Below are positions 7,715 to 14,023 of a stretch of DNA of 25,677 nucleotides, piece after piece. A program made the translations under genes and the position numbers. How positions within the stretch are numbered: the stretch's first letter is position 1; every line of letters begins with the position of its first letter. Location of the stretch: IMG/VR virus record IMGVR_UViG_3300017957_000065, positions 1-25,677 of that record, one strand, 5' to 3'. The notes beneath the pieces are model-generated. The model saw nothing but the letters and a program-made list of their open reading frames with translations. It had not been told where the DNA came from and made no database searches. Source of the DNA: a virus.

Positions 7715-8310
7715 TTATCAAAAAATCCTGTAGGTTTCACACGACTGTTAAAAGAAAAAATTGTTCTTTGTTTAGATGATGCGTTTGGTTCTGCATAGTG
7801 CATCAAATAACTAGGGAAGAACAATATGTCACCCTCTTTTACTTGGGGGTCATATCTGTAATCCATAGCGTCGATAGTATTTTTAAATGGAGCCCAAAAT
7901 TTTGTTGCTTCATGTTCGTGTTCATCGAACTCTGCATAAAGAACTGCAGAAAAACCAGAAGGTTCGTGTGTATGAGGTGGCATAAAATTTTGGGAAGTAT
8001 ACCTTTGTGCCCAAAGGTTTTCTACTCTCATACTCAAATCTACGTTAAATCTGTTTAGTGGGGAGTTTTGCACTTGATGAACAAACGCATTCAGATCATA
8101 TTTTAGGATGTTTACAAACTGATCTGTGTAAGGTGCACGATGATCTTCTCTATTGACGTTCTTGTAATAGTCTGTAAAGTGTTCTACCATAAAACACTCT
8201 TTATCATTCCAATCGATAAGACTTAGTAACTGTTTTTTCTTTTCATTCCAATTGGTTATCGACACTTGGTAAAATGTCAACAGAAAAGGATTCAATTGTT
8301 TTACACTCAT
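7711..8310 (-). CDS. 2-oxoglutarate/Fe(II)-dependent oxygenase-like protein
   Basis: A 199-residue double-stranded beta-helix protein of the phage 2OG-FeII_Oxy_5 type. The iron ligands appear in PPHTHEPSGFSAVLYAEF (His113/His115) and in FFPSYLMHYAEPNASSKQRTIFSFN (His171, with Arg182 the likely 2-oxoglutarate carboxylate ligand). This spacing is typical of the family. Such genes are abundant in marine T4-like phages; proposed roles include hydroxylation of structural proteins or nucleic-acid bases, but the substrate is unknown. It heads the uvsY-uvsW operon, 31 nt downstream of a strong minus-strand promoter, so it is expressed with the recombination genes rather than with structural genes. 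Confidence 0.85.
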   Translation of the reverse strand: MSVKQLNPFLLTFYQVSITNWNEKKKQLLSLIDWNDKECFMVEHFTDYYKNVNREDHRAPYTDQFVNILKYDLNAFVHQVQNSPLNRFNVDLSMRVENLWAQRYTSQNFMPPHTHEPSGFSAVLYAEFDEHEHEATKFWAPFKNTIDAMDYRYDPQVKEGDILFFPSYLMHYAEPNASSKQRTIFSFNSRVKPTGFFDK

Positions 8311-8340
8311 TTTTCATAATCCTAAATTTCACTATATCAT

Positions 8341-8369
8341 ATTATATCACACTTATGAGTGAGATGCAA
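8341..8369 (-). promoter_or_regulatory. Sigma70-type promoter for the oxygenase-uvsY-uvsW operon
   Basis: On the minus strand TTGCAT (8369-8364) is followed after exactly 17 nt by a perfect TATAAT (8346-8341). The -35 lies inside the last codons of the upstream structural gene, and the start codon of the oxygenase is 31 nt downstream of the -10. Confidence 0.7.
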
Positions 8370-8841
8370 CAGTAAAGTTTGTGTATCTGAAGGTTGCAGT
8401 CGCTTCTGCATATATTGTGTCTGCAGCGGTCACGTCTAAACTTATCGATGAAATACTAACAGGAAAACAATCTTTAAAGACAAAATGTATATTTGGGTTC
8501 TTGTGGTTGTTGTTAACAACGATAGTAATATCTGATTGGATACCCTCGTCAGAAGCTTCAAGTTTCGCATATTGATCTTGGGTGTTGGGGGAACCCATAC
8601 CTTCCAACCAGTTCAAGATCTCTAAGTAGTTTTTCATATCCTCGTCGATGATGAATGTGATGTCCAAATCAGAATACTGTAATTGACTTGGTGAATCATA
8701 TATCAAACCAAGCGGTGTATTCGTTTGTTGTGGACTACCAGATACATCTGGAATCATCACTTTTTGTGTAAAAAACTCCACGTTAGGTAGTCTATCGATG
8801 GAAACGATGAATGACTGTGGAGATAAATAGTTAGTGATCAT
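8353..8841 (-). CDS. Probable tail-tube-like structural protein
   Basis: A 162-residue protein starting MITNYLSPQSFIVSIDRLPNVEFF. It has alternating beta-strand patterns and the blocks LQYSDLDITFIIDEDMKNYLEILNWLEGMG, VVNNNHKNPNIHFVFKDCFPVSISSISLDVT and EATATFRYTNF. This organisation (LxFxVDExxxNYxxIxxWL, then FxDAFP, then a final beta strand) matches, from memory, tail-tube-fold structural proteins of T4-like cyanophages, and the length equals T4 gp19 (163 aa). Which tube or tube-associated protein it is cannot be settled. A consensus late promoter 33 nt upstream fits a virion protein. It is isolated from other visible structural genes. Confidence 0.6.
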   Translation of the reverse strand: MITNYLSPQSFIVSIDRLPNVEFFTQKVMIPDVSGSPQQTNTPLGLIYDSPSQLQYSDLDITFIIDEDMKNYLEILNWLEGMGSPNTQDQYAKLEASDEGIQSDITIVVNNNHKNPNIHFVFKDCFPVSISSISLDVTAADTIYAEATATFRYTNFTVASHS

Positions 8842-8873
8842 TTACTTGATTACCTTTCGAAACTTGTTATTAC

Positions 8874-8881
8874 TATTTATA
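8874..8881 (-). promoter_or_regulatory. T4-type late promoter (TATAAATA)
   Basis: An exact TATAAATA on the minus strand (8881-8874), 33 nt before the ATG of the tail-tube-like gene and therefore at normal gp55 promoter spacing. The same 8 bp overlap the leader of the divergent plus-strand small gene. Confidence 0.75.
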
Positions 8882-8892
8882 TGGAGTACATT

Positions 8893-9096
8893 ATGAGAGA
8901 AATTCTTTTAGAAGCCCTGAGAAGTCATGCACAGGGTCATGTCGACAAACACAAAGCAAATGTCGAAGTATACTTAAATTCAACAACTGGTATTGGGGAA
9001 CACCCAGACATTATTGAAGCAATGGAAATGGAAATCATGGAAATTGCAAAATATGATGATGTCCTAGAAATGTTGGAAAAGTATTTTAACAAATGA
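8893..9096 (+). CDS. Small conserved phage protein (REILLEALRSHAQGHVDKH family)
   Basis: A 67-residue soluble, helical protein: MREILLEALRSHAQGHVDKHKANVEVY..., then GIGEHPDIIEAMEMEIMEIAKYDDVLEMLEKYF. From memory, closely similar proteins are widespread in T4-like cyanophages and pelagiphages; none has a known function. I place the start at the second ATG (8893) because a GGAG is 6 nt upstream, inside the first candidate ATG at 8881. Its stop overlaps the next start (ATGA), so it is coupled to the FkbM methyltransferase. The leader overlaps the divergent late promoter of the tail gene; a weak TTGATT/TATTAC pair at 8846-8873 is the only plus-strand promoter candidate. Confidence 0.75.
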   Translation: MREILLEALRSHAQGHVDKHKANVEVYLNSTTGIGEHPDIIEAMEMEIMEIAKYDDVLEMLEKYFNK

Positions 9097-9806
9097 ACCA
9101 CAAAGCTTTAGATCCTCACAAACTTAGTACTGAGGGTATTGATCTTTCACAGGCAGCACATCTTTATTCTGAGTTTTTCAAAACTTGTGAATATAACTGG
9201 TGGTATGAAGTACTACCAGATGATATTGTCGTGGACATTGGTGCCTGTGTCGGTTTCTTTTCTGCAAATGCATTAGACAAAGGTGCGGATCGTGTATACA
9301 TGATCGAACCCAATCGTGATCTATTGAAAACTGCAATACGGAATGTTTCCGATTACATCATTGATGATAACACTCGTGTTGTTCCAATTCATGGTGCAAT
9401 TTCATACAGTCCGTATGATACATTACATGTATTTGGTGAAGGTGATGTAGATTATCCTACATTTACCTTCACTCAATTTTTAAATGATTATAACATTGCT
9501 CAGATCGACTTTTTGAAAATCGATTGTGAAGGTGCAGAATATAATATCCTACAACCAGAAATGATAGATTGGTTTGAAAATAATGTTCGACACATGGCAA
9601 TTGAATGTCACTTACGTGCAGCGGATGATTCACCAAGACAGTTTATAAGATTTCGAGATACTTTTCTTCGACACTTTATGGATAAAAATAAAGTTCGTGT
9701 TCAGAACAATTATGTCCGTAATGCGATAAATGAAGATTGGGCAATGATGCAAAGAGACTGGACAAAAGTTCCACCAGAGTTCATGATCTATATCACGAAT
9801 TGGTGA
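9093..9806 (+). CDS. FkbM-family SAM-dependent methyltransferase, copy 1
   Basis: A 237-residue class I methyltransferase of the FkbM type. Motif I is IVVDIGACVGFFSANAL (about 46-62). The acidic ribose-binding position lies in VYMIEPNRD, and FLKIDCEGAEYNIL near residue 145 is the FkbM signature. FkbM enzymes usually O-methylate sugars or small molecules, and phage copies are often thought to modify glycans, but the substrate here is unknown. The start overlaps the preceding stop by 4 nt. The 3' end meets copy 2 tail to tail with a 14-nt overlap, and both proteins end in a matching FM(I/L)YITN tail encoded by one inverted repeat. Overall similarity to copy 2 is obvious along the whole length. 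Confidence 0.85.
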   Translation: MNHKALDPHKLSTEGIDLSQAAHLYSEFFKTCEYNWWYEVLPDDIVVDIGACVGFFSANALDKGADRVYMIEPNRDLLKTAIRNVSDYIIDDNTRVVPIHGAISYSPYDTLHVFGEGDVDYPTFTFTQFLNDYNIAQIDFLKIDCEGAEYNILQPEMIDWFENNVRHMAIECHLRAADDSPRQFIRFRDTFLRHFMDKNKVRVQNNYVRNAINEDWAMMQRDWTKVPPEFMIYITNW

Positions 9807-9816
9807 TGTACAACAT
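9783..9816. repeat. Imperfect inverted repeat shared by the two FkbM gene ends
   Basis: A 34-bp imperfect palindrome centred between 9799 and 9800, with core ATCACgAATTgGTGAT. On the plus strand it encodes MIYITNW-stop, and on the minus strand MLYITNS-stop, so the two convergent genes use the same DNA for the same C-terminal motif. The ATCAC/GTGAT stem is too weak, and lacks a U-run, for a terminator call. Confidence 0.7.
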
Positions 9817-10500
9817 AAAAGAAGATCCCCATCCGATTGGCCAATCTCCACGCAGCTTTTCGTCGTCGTGCGATAACACTCTATCTTTGTGTGTTAAAAA
9901 TCTCACTTGGTCTAAGTTAAAGTGGTTAACAACATGATCTCTAAAGTGTATCCATTCGTATGGTGCTTCTCTAAACGCATCCAAATGAAACTCAACTGCG
10001 ATGTGTTTAACGTGATGTTTTAAGAATAGAATATTTTCTTTCTTGAAGATATCAAATTCTGCTCCCTCAATATCAATTTTTAAAAAATCAATATTGTGGA
10101 TCTGGTGTTCGTGCATCAGTTCCATAAATTCTTTACGTGGTGCATCTACATTTTCACCATAGTAATTCAACGCATATCTATCTGCTTTACCTATTGCAGC
10201 ATGGATAGGTACAACACACGACTTTGAATTGTCGATCCAATGTTCAGAAACATTGTAACATAAAGTTTTAAGATGTTCTCTATTAGCTTCGACTGCATAA
10301 ACTTTCTTTGCCCCACGATCCAAAGCGTGACATGTGAAGAAACCAACACATGCGCCAAGGTCAACGACGATGTCGCCTTCTTGAACCTCATACCACCAGT
10401 CGTAATCTTTTCTTTGGAATAATTCGTGGAACATGGTGTTTACATCTAAAATGTTTAGACCATCTGTTCGCAAATTGTAATTTAGATACTTGTCTTTCAC
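9793..10500 (-). CDS. FkbM-family SAM-dependent methyltransferase, copy 2
   Basis: A 235-residue paralogue of the gene at 9093-9806. It has DWWYEVQEGDIVVDLGACVGFFTCHALDRGAKKVYAVEAN (motif I) and FLKIDIEGAEFDIF, and ends FMLYITNS. The initiation codon is GTG at 10500, with a GGAG 9 nt upstream. An in-place ATG upstream is followed at once by a stop, so it is not the start. It lies 17 nt downstream of a strong intrinsic terminator and has no clear promoter of its own, so expression may depend on terminator read-through or antitermination. It overlaps copy 1 tail to tail. Substrate unknown; glycan or small-molecule O-methylation is the family expectation. Confidence 0.83.
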   Translation of the reverse strand: MKDKYLNYNLRTDGLNILDVNTMFHELFQRKDYDWWYEVQEGDIVVDLGACVGFFTCHALDRGAKKVYAVEANREHLKTLCYNVSEHWIDNSKSCVVPIHAAIGKADRYALNYYGENVDAPRKEFMELMHEHQIHNIDFLKIDIEGAEFDIFKKENILFLKHHVKHIAVEFHLDAFREAPYEWIHFRDHVVNHFNLDQVRFLTHKDRVLSHDDEKLRGDWPIGWGSSFMLYITNS

Positions 10501-10517
10501 TTCTTACTCTCCATAAC

Positions 10518-10540
10518 AAAAAAGGGACCCGAAGGTCCCT
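10518..10540 (-). terminator. Rho-independent terminator after the exported barrel gene
   Basis: On the minus strand a 7-bp G+C-rich stem AGGGACC/GGTCCCT closes a TTCG tetraloop and is followed by six T residues. It sits about 25 nt after the stop of the 10565-10960 gene and is the clearest intrinsic terminator in the window. Confidence 0.9.
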
Positions 10541-10564
10541 CTTCGATCACCTATATTTAGGCGA

Positions 10565-10960
10565 TTAGAACGAGAAAGTTGCAGAGACTGTTACTTCCCC
10601 ACGTTCTTTTGCTTCTAGGTCATACGATGTACCTAGTTCTAGTTCTACATTGTCGATCATTGCTGGTACATATGTTGCACCAATTGACAATGTTGGTAGA
10701 GTGTCGAATTCGTCACCCAATGTGAAACCACCATCGTTATCCCACACATTTAGAGTTGTACCAGTTGTGAACTCAACACCATCAATAAAAGATGGAGTAT
10801 AAGCTAGTTCTGGTGCAAGTGTAGCTGCAGTTGTCTCTGCATCCATTTTATATTCTACTTTTGCATCTGTGTTCAACGCAAGACCTGGCACTGGCAGATC
10901 CAATGCCGCTGCGGATGTTGCGAAAGTAGTTGCGAAAATCGCTGCTGTAATAAAACGCAT
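10565..10960 (-). CDS. Exported beta-barrel-like (outer-membrane-type) protein
   Basis: A 131-residue protein starting MRFITAAIFATTFATSAAA, a Sec signal peptide with an AAA cleavage site, followed by alternating strand segments (AKVEYKMDAE, TLAPELAYTP, VEFTTGTTLNVW, PTLSIGATYVP, VELELGTSYDL). It ends VTVSATFSF, whose final Phe and alternating hydrophobics fit the BAM-recognised C-terminal strand of outer-membrane proteins. I chose this start because an AGAAGGAA site precedes it and the upstream in-frame extension is not protein-like. It is a single-gene unit closed by the terminator at 10518-10540. A phage-made outer-membrane protein could alter the cell surface or block superinfection, which is inference. 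The small size suggests a barrel of about 6-8 strands. Confidence 0.75.
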   Translation of the reverse strand: MRFITAAIFATTFATSAAALDLPVPGLALNTDAKVEYKMDAETTAATLAPELAYTPSFIDGVEFTTGTTLNVWDNDGGFTLGDEFDTLPTLSIGATYVPAMIDNVELELGTSYDLEAKERGEVTVSATFSF

Positions 10961-11149
10961 AATTGTGTTCCTTCTATTAAATTCTTCACACTTTTTGAAA
11001 GTGCACCTAATGTTTAGGCAAGTAATATCCAACTCTCTGCACTGCAGAAAAACATTTTTTGGTGTGTGTCTTTTATGCAACATTAATATCTTTTTCGAAA
11101 AAAAATTATAAGTGGTTGTTTTTAAAACAAACTTTTTTCGTCCAAAAGC

Positions 11150-11178
11150 TTGCAATTTCTAACTGGAAGTATTATATT
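11150..11178 (+). promoter_or_regulatory. Early sigma70-type promoter (cassette family)
   Basis: TTGCAA (11150-11155), 17 nt, TATATT (11173-11178), 30 nt before the first metalloprotein gene. The 19 nt starting at the -10 (TATATTAATAATGTAACAA) are identical to those of the promoter at 14417-14445. The 247-bp gap 10961-11207 otherwise holds only A/T tracts and leader sequences. Confidence 0.75.
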
Positions 11179-11207
11179 AATAATGTAACAACGAGAGAGG
11201 AAGATAT

Positions 11208-11846
11208 ATGCTTTGTTATCCAACATCAATGTCTGACCAAGTTAATGAGTGGCGCAATGAGGGTTACTCAACTGGTACAATTCAAAGTTACATCGATTAT
11301 CTTCGTAAACATCAACAGAAACAGAACAAAGGTTACGGAACCAAAGATTCTGAGAAGATGAAAACCTACAAAGCAGAGTGGGCGTTTCAACGTGAATACG
11401 GTAAGATCAAAGATTTCGATACAATCCGTCAAGCGCAGAAACGTTGTGACCAGATCACACAGTCTGACACTTGGAAAAAGTTACGTGCAGAACGAAACAG
11501 AGGTGGTTCTGAAATCCATGTCAAATCTAAAGCCCGTAACACTGGTCGTAAGACTGCAGGTTGGGCGTGTGGAAACACAATCACTCTGGATCTGATCGTG
11601 GGTCTTGATGAATACACATTGATCCATGAGATGACTCACTGCCTTGGACACTGGCACCATGGTCGTTCGTTTCGTCGAGATCTGTTGAAACTGGTTTCAC
11701 GGTTCATGGGTCGTGATGCGGCGACTATCCTAAAAGCAAAGTTCAAAGAAAAGAAACTTGCTTGTGGAGAACCACGTAAACCAATGGAGTTTGAACAGTG
11801 GTTGTCAACAAAAGAACGTATGGCGAAAATGCGGAGTGCAATGTAA
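11208..11846 (+). CDS. HExxH zinc metalloprotein 1 (SprT/WLM-like)
   Basis: A 212-residue basic protein. The N-terminal third contains SMSDQVNEWRNEGYSTGTIQSYIDYL, which resembles a small helical DNA-binding or scaffold segment. The catalytic-type motif IHEMTHCLGHWHHGRSF (His140, Glu141, His144 and a third His at 150/151) matches HExxHxxxxxHG zinc peptidases such as SprT- or WLM-type proteins. The start is supported by GAGAGGAAG 6-10 nt upstream, and the gene is first behind an early promoter. Its TAA overlaps the ATG of a second HExxH gene (TAATG). Early expression suggests takeover of host functions, for example proteolysis of DNA-bound proteins, but no substrate can be read. Confidence 0.75.
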   Translation: MLCYPTSMSDQVNEWRNEGYSTGTIQSYIDYLRKHQQKQNKGYGTKDSEKMKTYKAEWAFQREYGKIKDFDTIRQAQKRCDQITQSDTWKKLRAERNRGGSEIHVKSKARNTGRKTAGWACGNTITLDLIVGLDEYTLIHEMTHCLGHWHHGRSFRRDLLKLVSRFMGRDAATILKAKFKEKKLACGEPRKPMEFEQWLSTKERMAKMRSAM

Positions 11847-12241
11847 TGAATTATGTTTATGCAGAAGGTTCGACAAAAACCAAACGTCAACTTGCAGAAG
11901 ACGTAGTGAACTTCTGCATAGGTGAATTGATGCCTCGTATGAAAACCTTAGAAGTGGGTGTTCAGTTGTCCAACGACTTGAAAACTCACCAGTATGGTTT
12001 CTGTTGCGCAATCGATACTCGTGAGTTTGAGATTGAAGTGAATGCGAAGTTGTCTACTGATGATCTAATCACCACCATCTGTCATGAGATGGTGCACGTG
12101 AAACAGTATGCACGTAAAGAGTTGCATGTTGATAACAAAACAACATACGAATCATTTGATGAGTATTTGGACCTTTGGTACGAAAAAGAAGCAAGGGAAC
12201 TTGAAACTTTTTTGACAAAAAAATATAAGTCGTTGATTTAA
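11846..12241 (+). CDS. HExxH zinc metalloprotein 2 (SprT-like)
   Basis: A 131-residue protein with TTICHEMVHVKQYARKEL (His80, Glu81, His84) and a downstream LWYEKEARELE in which a Glu could be the third zinc ligand. It is little more than a minimal metallopeptidase core with one preceding sheet (FEIEVNAKLSTDDLI). I chose the ATG at 11846 because it overlaps the preceding stop (TAATG) and a GCGGAG lies upstream; an earlier in-frame ATG at 11798 would overlap gene 1 by 49 nt. It has little similarity to its neighbour beyond the metal motif, so it is not an obvious recent duplicate. The pair may act together or on different targets. Confidence 0.75.
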   Translation: MNYVYAEGSTKTKRQLAEDVVNFCIGELMPRMKTLEVGVQLSNDLKTHQYGFCCAIDTREFEIEVNAKLSTDDLITTICHEMVHVKQYARKELHVDNKTTYESFDEYLDLWYEKEARELETFLTKKYKSLI

Positions 12242-12277
12242 AAGGAAAAGAAAATTCAAAATAATTTCAAAAAACTC

Positions 12278-12306
12278 TTGACTTTTCCTTGTCTAGCCAC
12301 TATATT
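12278..12306 (+). promoter_or_regulatory. Early sigma70-type promoter (cassette family)
   Basis: TTGACT (12278-12283), 17 nt, TATATT (12301-12306), preceded by the A/T-rich block CAAAATAATTTCAAAA at 12257-12272. It starts the operon of four small genes 12335-13486. Confidence 0.8.
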
Positions 12307-12334
12307 ATAAGAGTAAGTTGATCGAAAGGACGAA

Positions 12335-12538
12335 ATGATGTTTGAAGTTGGTATGGGAATTATTCGGAAGTATCGCACAGATGTTGCAATACTAGGCGAG
12401 ATCACCAGTATCCATGAAGATGCAGACGGTGAAACTCTTGTGACTGTTATGTACGATGACGGTGCAGTAAAAACCTACGTCGAAAACGTACTAATTGATA
12501 ACCCACGTATGATCGTAACTGAAGAGGTAATTTGGTAA
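12335..12538 (+). CDS. Small early protein, unknown function
   Basis: A 67-residue protein (MMFEVGMGIIRKYRTDVAILGEITSIHEDADGETLVTVMYDDGAVKTYVENVLIDN...) that reads as a small, mostly beta, SH3-like or KOW-like barrel: short strands separated by DADGET and DDGA turns. I do not recognise a named family. An AAAGGA site 5 nt upstream supports the start, and either of two adjacent ATG codons could be used. It is first in an operon behind the 12278 promoter, and its stop overlaps the next start (TAATG). A short beta-barrel in an early phage operon could bind nucleic acid or protein, which is only a structural guess. Confidence 0.7.
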   Translation: MMFEVGMGIIRKYRTDVAILGEITSIHEDADGETLVTVMYDDGAVKTYVENVLIDNPRMIVTEEVIW

Positions 12539-12783
12539 TGGAAAATCAAATCGTTTTTAAAAAATGGACACAAGGTCAGTTGTCTGAGGCGTTCAACAAA
12601 CTGACAGAAGGTATGGAAAACTGGAAGATGCCTATTCGGACAATCATTCATACGAGTGAGTGGCCTATCATGCAGGACGCATGTGTTTACTTCACAGGAT
12701 CTGAACTGTGGCAACTCTACGACAATGGTGACGCAACTATGGAAGTTGCAGCCGAAGGTTATTACAATACGATTGGAGCTTAA
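12538..12783 (+). CDS. Small early protein, unknown function
   Basis: An 81-residue soluble protein: MENQIVFKKWTQGQLSEAFNKLTEGMENWKMPIRTIIHTSEWPIMQDACVYFTGSELW... The ending, EVAAEGYYNTIGA, is reminiscent of small conserved phage proteins, but I know no function. The ATG at 12538 is preferred over an upstream TTG because it overlaps the previous stop (TAATG) and an AGAGG lies upstream. Second gene in the 12335-13486 operon. Confidence 0.7.
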   Translation: MENQIVFKKWTQGQLSEAFNKLTEGMENWKMPIRTIIHTSEWPIMQDACVYFTGSELWQLYDNGDATMEVAAEGYYNTIGA

Positions 12784-12785
12784 TT

Positions 12786-13115
12786 ATGGGACTTAATGTT
12801 AGTGTTTACCGTAACTCAGAATTTGGAAACTATGACTGTACCAATGGTGGTATCAGTTCTGCGAACAACTCTTTGAATGTCGTCAACTGTGACGGCCCCT
12901 TTGATCCGCAGGATGATCGTCCTGCAGTGATGATTGTCGATGATCGTCCTTGTGGTAAACCTTACCCTAAGTTGGTTCCTGCAGTGTTCGACGAAGTCAC
13001 TGAGACTTGGGAACGTGCAAAGGGTTGGTTTATGTTTGGTGGTAACTATGGTGGTACATCAGACAGTCGTTTTGAACACCGTATTCTTCCTATTCATGAT
13101 CGTGTGGAGGCGTAA
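12786..13115 (+). CDS. Small early protein, unknown function
   Basis: A 109-residue protein with an NGGISS turn, a Pro/Asp-rich middle (DGPFDPQDDRPAVMIVDDRPCGKPYPKLVPAVFDE) and a Trp/Gly-rich C-terminal part (AKGWFMFGGNYGGTSDSRFEHRI). I recall proteins of this general composition from T4-like phages without a function. A GGAG 8 nt upstream supports the start. Soluble, no signal peptide. Third gene of the operon, spaced 2 nt from the next. Confidence 0.75.
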   Translation: MGLNVSVYRNSEFGNYDCTNGGISSANNSLNVVNCDGPFDPQDDRPAVMIVDDRPCGKPYPKLVPAVFDEVTETWERAKGWFMFGGNYGGTSDSRFEHRILPIHDRVEA

Positions 13116-13117
13116 TT

Positions 13118-13486
13118 ATGTTTAATCCTAAAAATGCAAACTGGGGATGTACTTGTGAAACTCGTCCTCTTGTGGATCAACTAAGTATGTTGGATGTCTT
13201 CCCATCCGAAGGACCTGTCAAACCTCTGAAGGGTAATCGTGCATTGGAGAAGTTCCGTAAAGCGCAGAATGTCGTTTGGGACATCTTCAATAACGGTCTT
13301 ATGAACCGTGGACGTGAGCTTCGTATCTTGGGATTACGGAAGTATGATCTCGCTCTTGAAGAGTGGAGTAGTTACAATGGTCGTCTGATCCGTGAAGCGA
13401 ACTGGGATCAGATCGAAGAGGTAGTGGAAGAAGCGTTCACTCCGATTGTCCTTGCTGCTGCGAAGGAACAGGGAATCCTCGTCTAA
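13118..13486 (+). CDS. Small early protein, unknown function
   Basis: A 122-residue, mainly helical protein (ALEKFRKAQNVVWDIFNNGLMNRGRELRILGLRKYDLALEEWSSYNGRLIREANWDQIEEVVEEAF) with two cysteines in the N-terminal WGCTCETRP. No recognised family. It has a good GGAGG ribosome site. Its last 50 nt overlap, tail to tail, the minus-strand lipoprotein gene, so early and late transcripts would be antisense to each other there. Confidence 0.75.
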   Translation: MFNPKNANWGCTCETRPLVDQLSMLDVFPSEGPVKPLKGNRALEKFRKAQNVVWDIFNNGLMNRGRELRILGLRKYDLALEEWSSYNGRLIREANWDQIEEVVEEAFTPIVLAAAKEQGILV

Positions 13487-13982
13487 TCGCCAACGCTTTA
13501 TATGCAGGAAAGATATCGTAGGTAACTGCGTTATCTTGATTGCCTCCAAGGATCACATAATAATCGATATCTTCTATTATACGAGTTTCGATATAGAACC
13601 CAACGTGACCTTGCCAACCTCTGGTTCCTCTTGGGAACACAATTACATCACCAATCTTGGGTTCATCAACTCTTTCACCCCAAAACATAAAACTGCGAGC
13701 CATAAGTGGATAGTCATTTACTGAGTCAGATCCAAGTGTATTATTCTCTTTTAGTACTGCGTTAACAAATGCGGCACACCATTCGGTACGGACAGGATCA
13801 ACACCAGTCAGTTGTTTTATTTCTTTTCTGTTTTCTTTTTCTGACCAACCAACATATTGATGCGCAGTTTTTGCAAACTGATATTGTGGGTGGTTGTATC
13901 CTCTTTGATACGTAGACGAAAAGTCTGTAGTACCACAAGCAGACACAAAAAATAAAATTAAAAAAATTTGAAATAATTTCAT
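13437..13982 (-). CDS. Lipoprotein with TIGR02594/CHAP-like cysteine peptidase domain
   Basis: A 181-residue protein with a lipoprotein signal: MKLFQIFLILFFVSACG, lipobox VSAC, with the lipidated Cys at 16. The mature part has the NlpC/P60-CHAP superfamily core: EWCAAFVNAVL (nucleophile Cys69), GDVIVFPRGTRGWQGHVGFYI (His126) and VILGGNQDNAV (Asn148), as in the TIGR02594 family. The predicted role is cleavage of peptidoglycan peptide or amide bonds from a membrane-anchored position. It has an exact late promoter TATAAATA 34 nt upstream and is embedded, in opposite orientation, among early genes. A second wall hydrolase (GH19, 16114-16992) is nearby. It could serve lysis, or remodel the wall of already infected cells. 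Confidence 0.85.
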   Translation of the reverse strand: MKLFQIFLILFFVSACGTTDFSSTYQRGYNHPQYQFAKTAHQYVGWSEKENRKEIKQLTGVDPVRTEWCAAFVNAVLKENNTLGSDSVNDYPLMARSFMFWGERVDEPKIGDVIVFPRGTRGWQGHVGFYIETRIIEDIDYYVILGGNQDNAVTYDIFPAYKALAIRRGFPVPSQQQGQSE

Positions 13983-13990
13983 AAAAACAC

Positions 13991-14019
13991 TTGACTTTCT
14001 TTGTTAGAAGCACTATATT
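13991..14019 (+). promoter_or_regulatory. Early sigma70-type promoter (cassette family)
   Basis: TTGACT (13991-13996), 17 nt, TATATT (14014-14019), preceded by GAAATAATTTC at 13970-13980. It drives the two small genes at 14051-14420. Its -10 shares base pairs with the minus-strand late promoter. Confidence 0.8.
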
Positions 14020-14023
14020 TATA
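14016..14023 (-). promoter_or_regulatory. T4-type late promoter (TATAAATA) overlapping an early promoter
   Basis: An exact TATAAATA on the minus strand (14023-14016), 34 nt upstream of the lipoprotein hydrolase ATG. Four base pairs are shared with the -10 hexamer of the divergent early promoter, so the two cannot be occupied together. Confidence 0.8.

Noticed and set aside
10549-10559. CTATATTTAG as a late promoter for the second FkbM gene
   Set aside because: On the minus strand it reads CTAAATATAG, not TATAAATA, and it lies upstream of the intrinsic terminator, so it would not serve the gene well.
10981-11020. Short inverted repeats (CCTAA-TGT-TTAGG and CACTTT-TTGA-AAGTG) in the leader of the barrel gene as a riboswitch
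   Set aside because: Stems of 5-6 bp without conserved flanks; no riboswitch class recognised.
10961-11155. N-terminal extension of the barrel protein by 65 residues
   Set aside because: The extension is Lys/Phe/Cys-rich and unlike a protein domain, and it would hide a clean signal peptide that has its own ribosome site at 10960.
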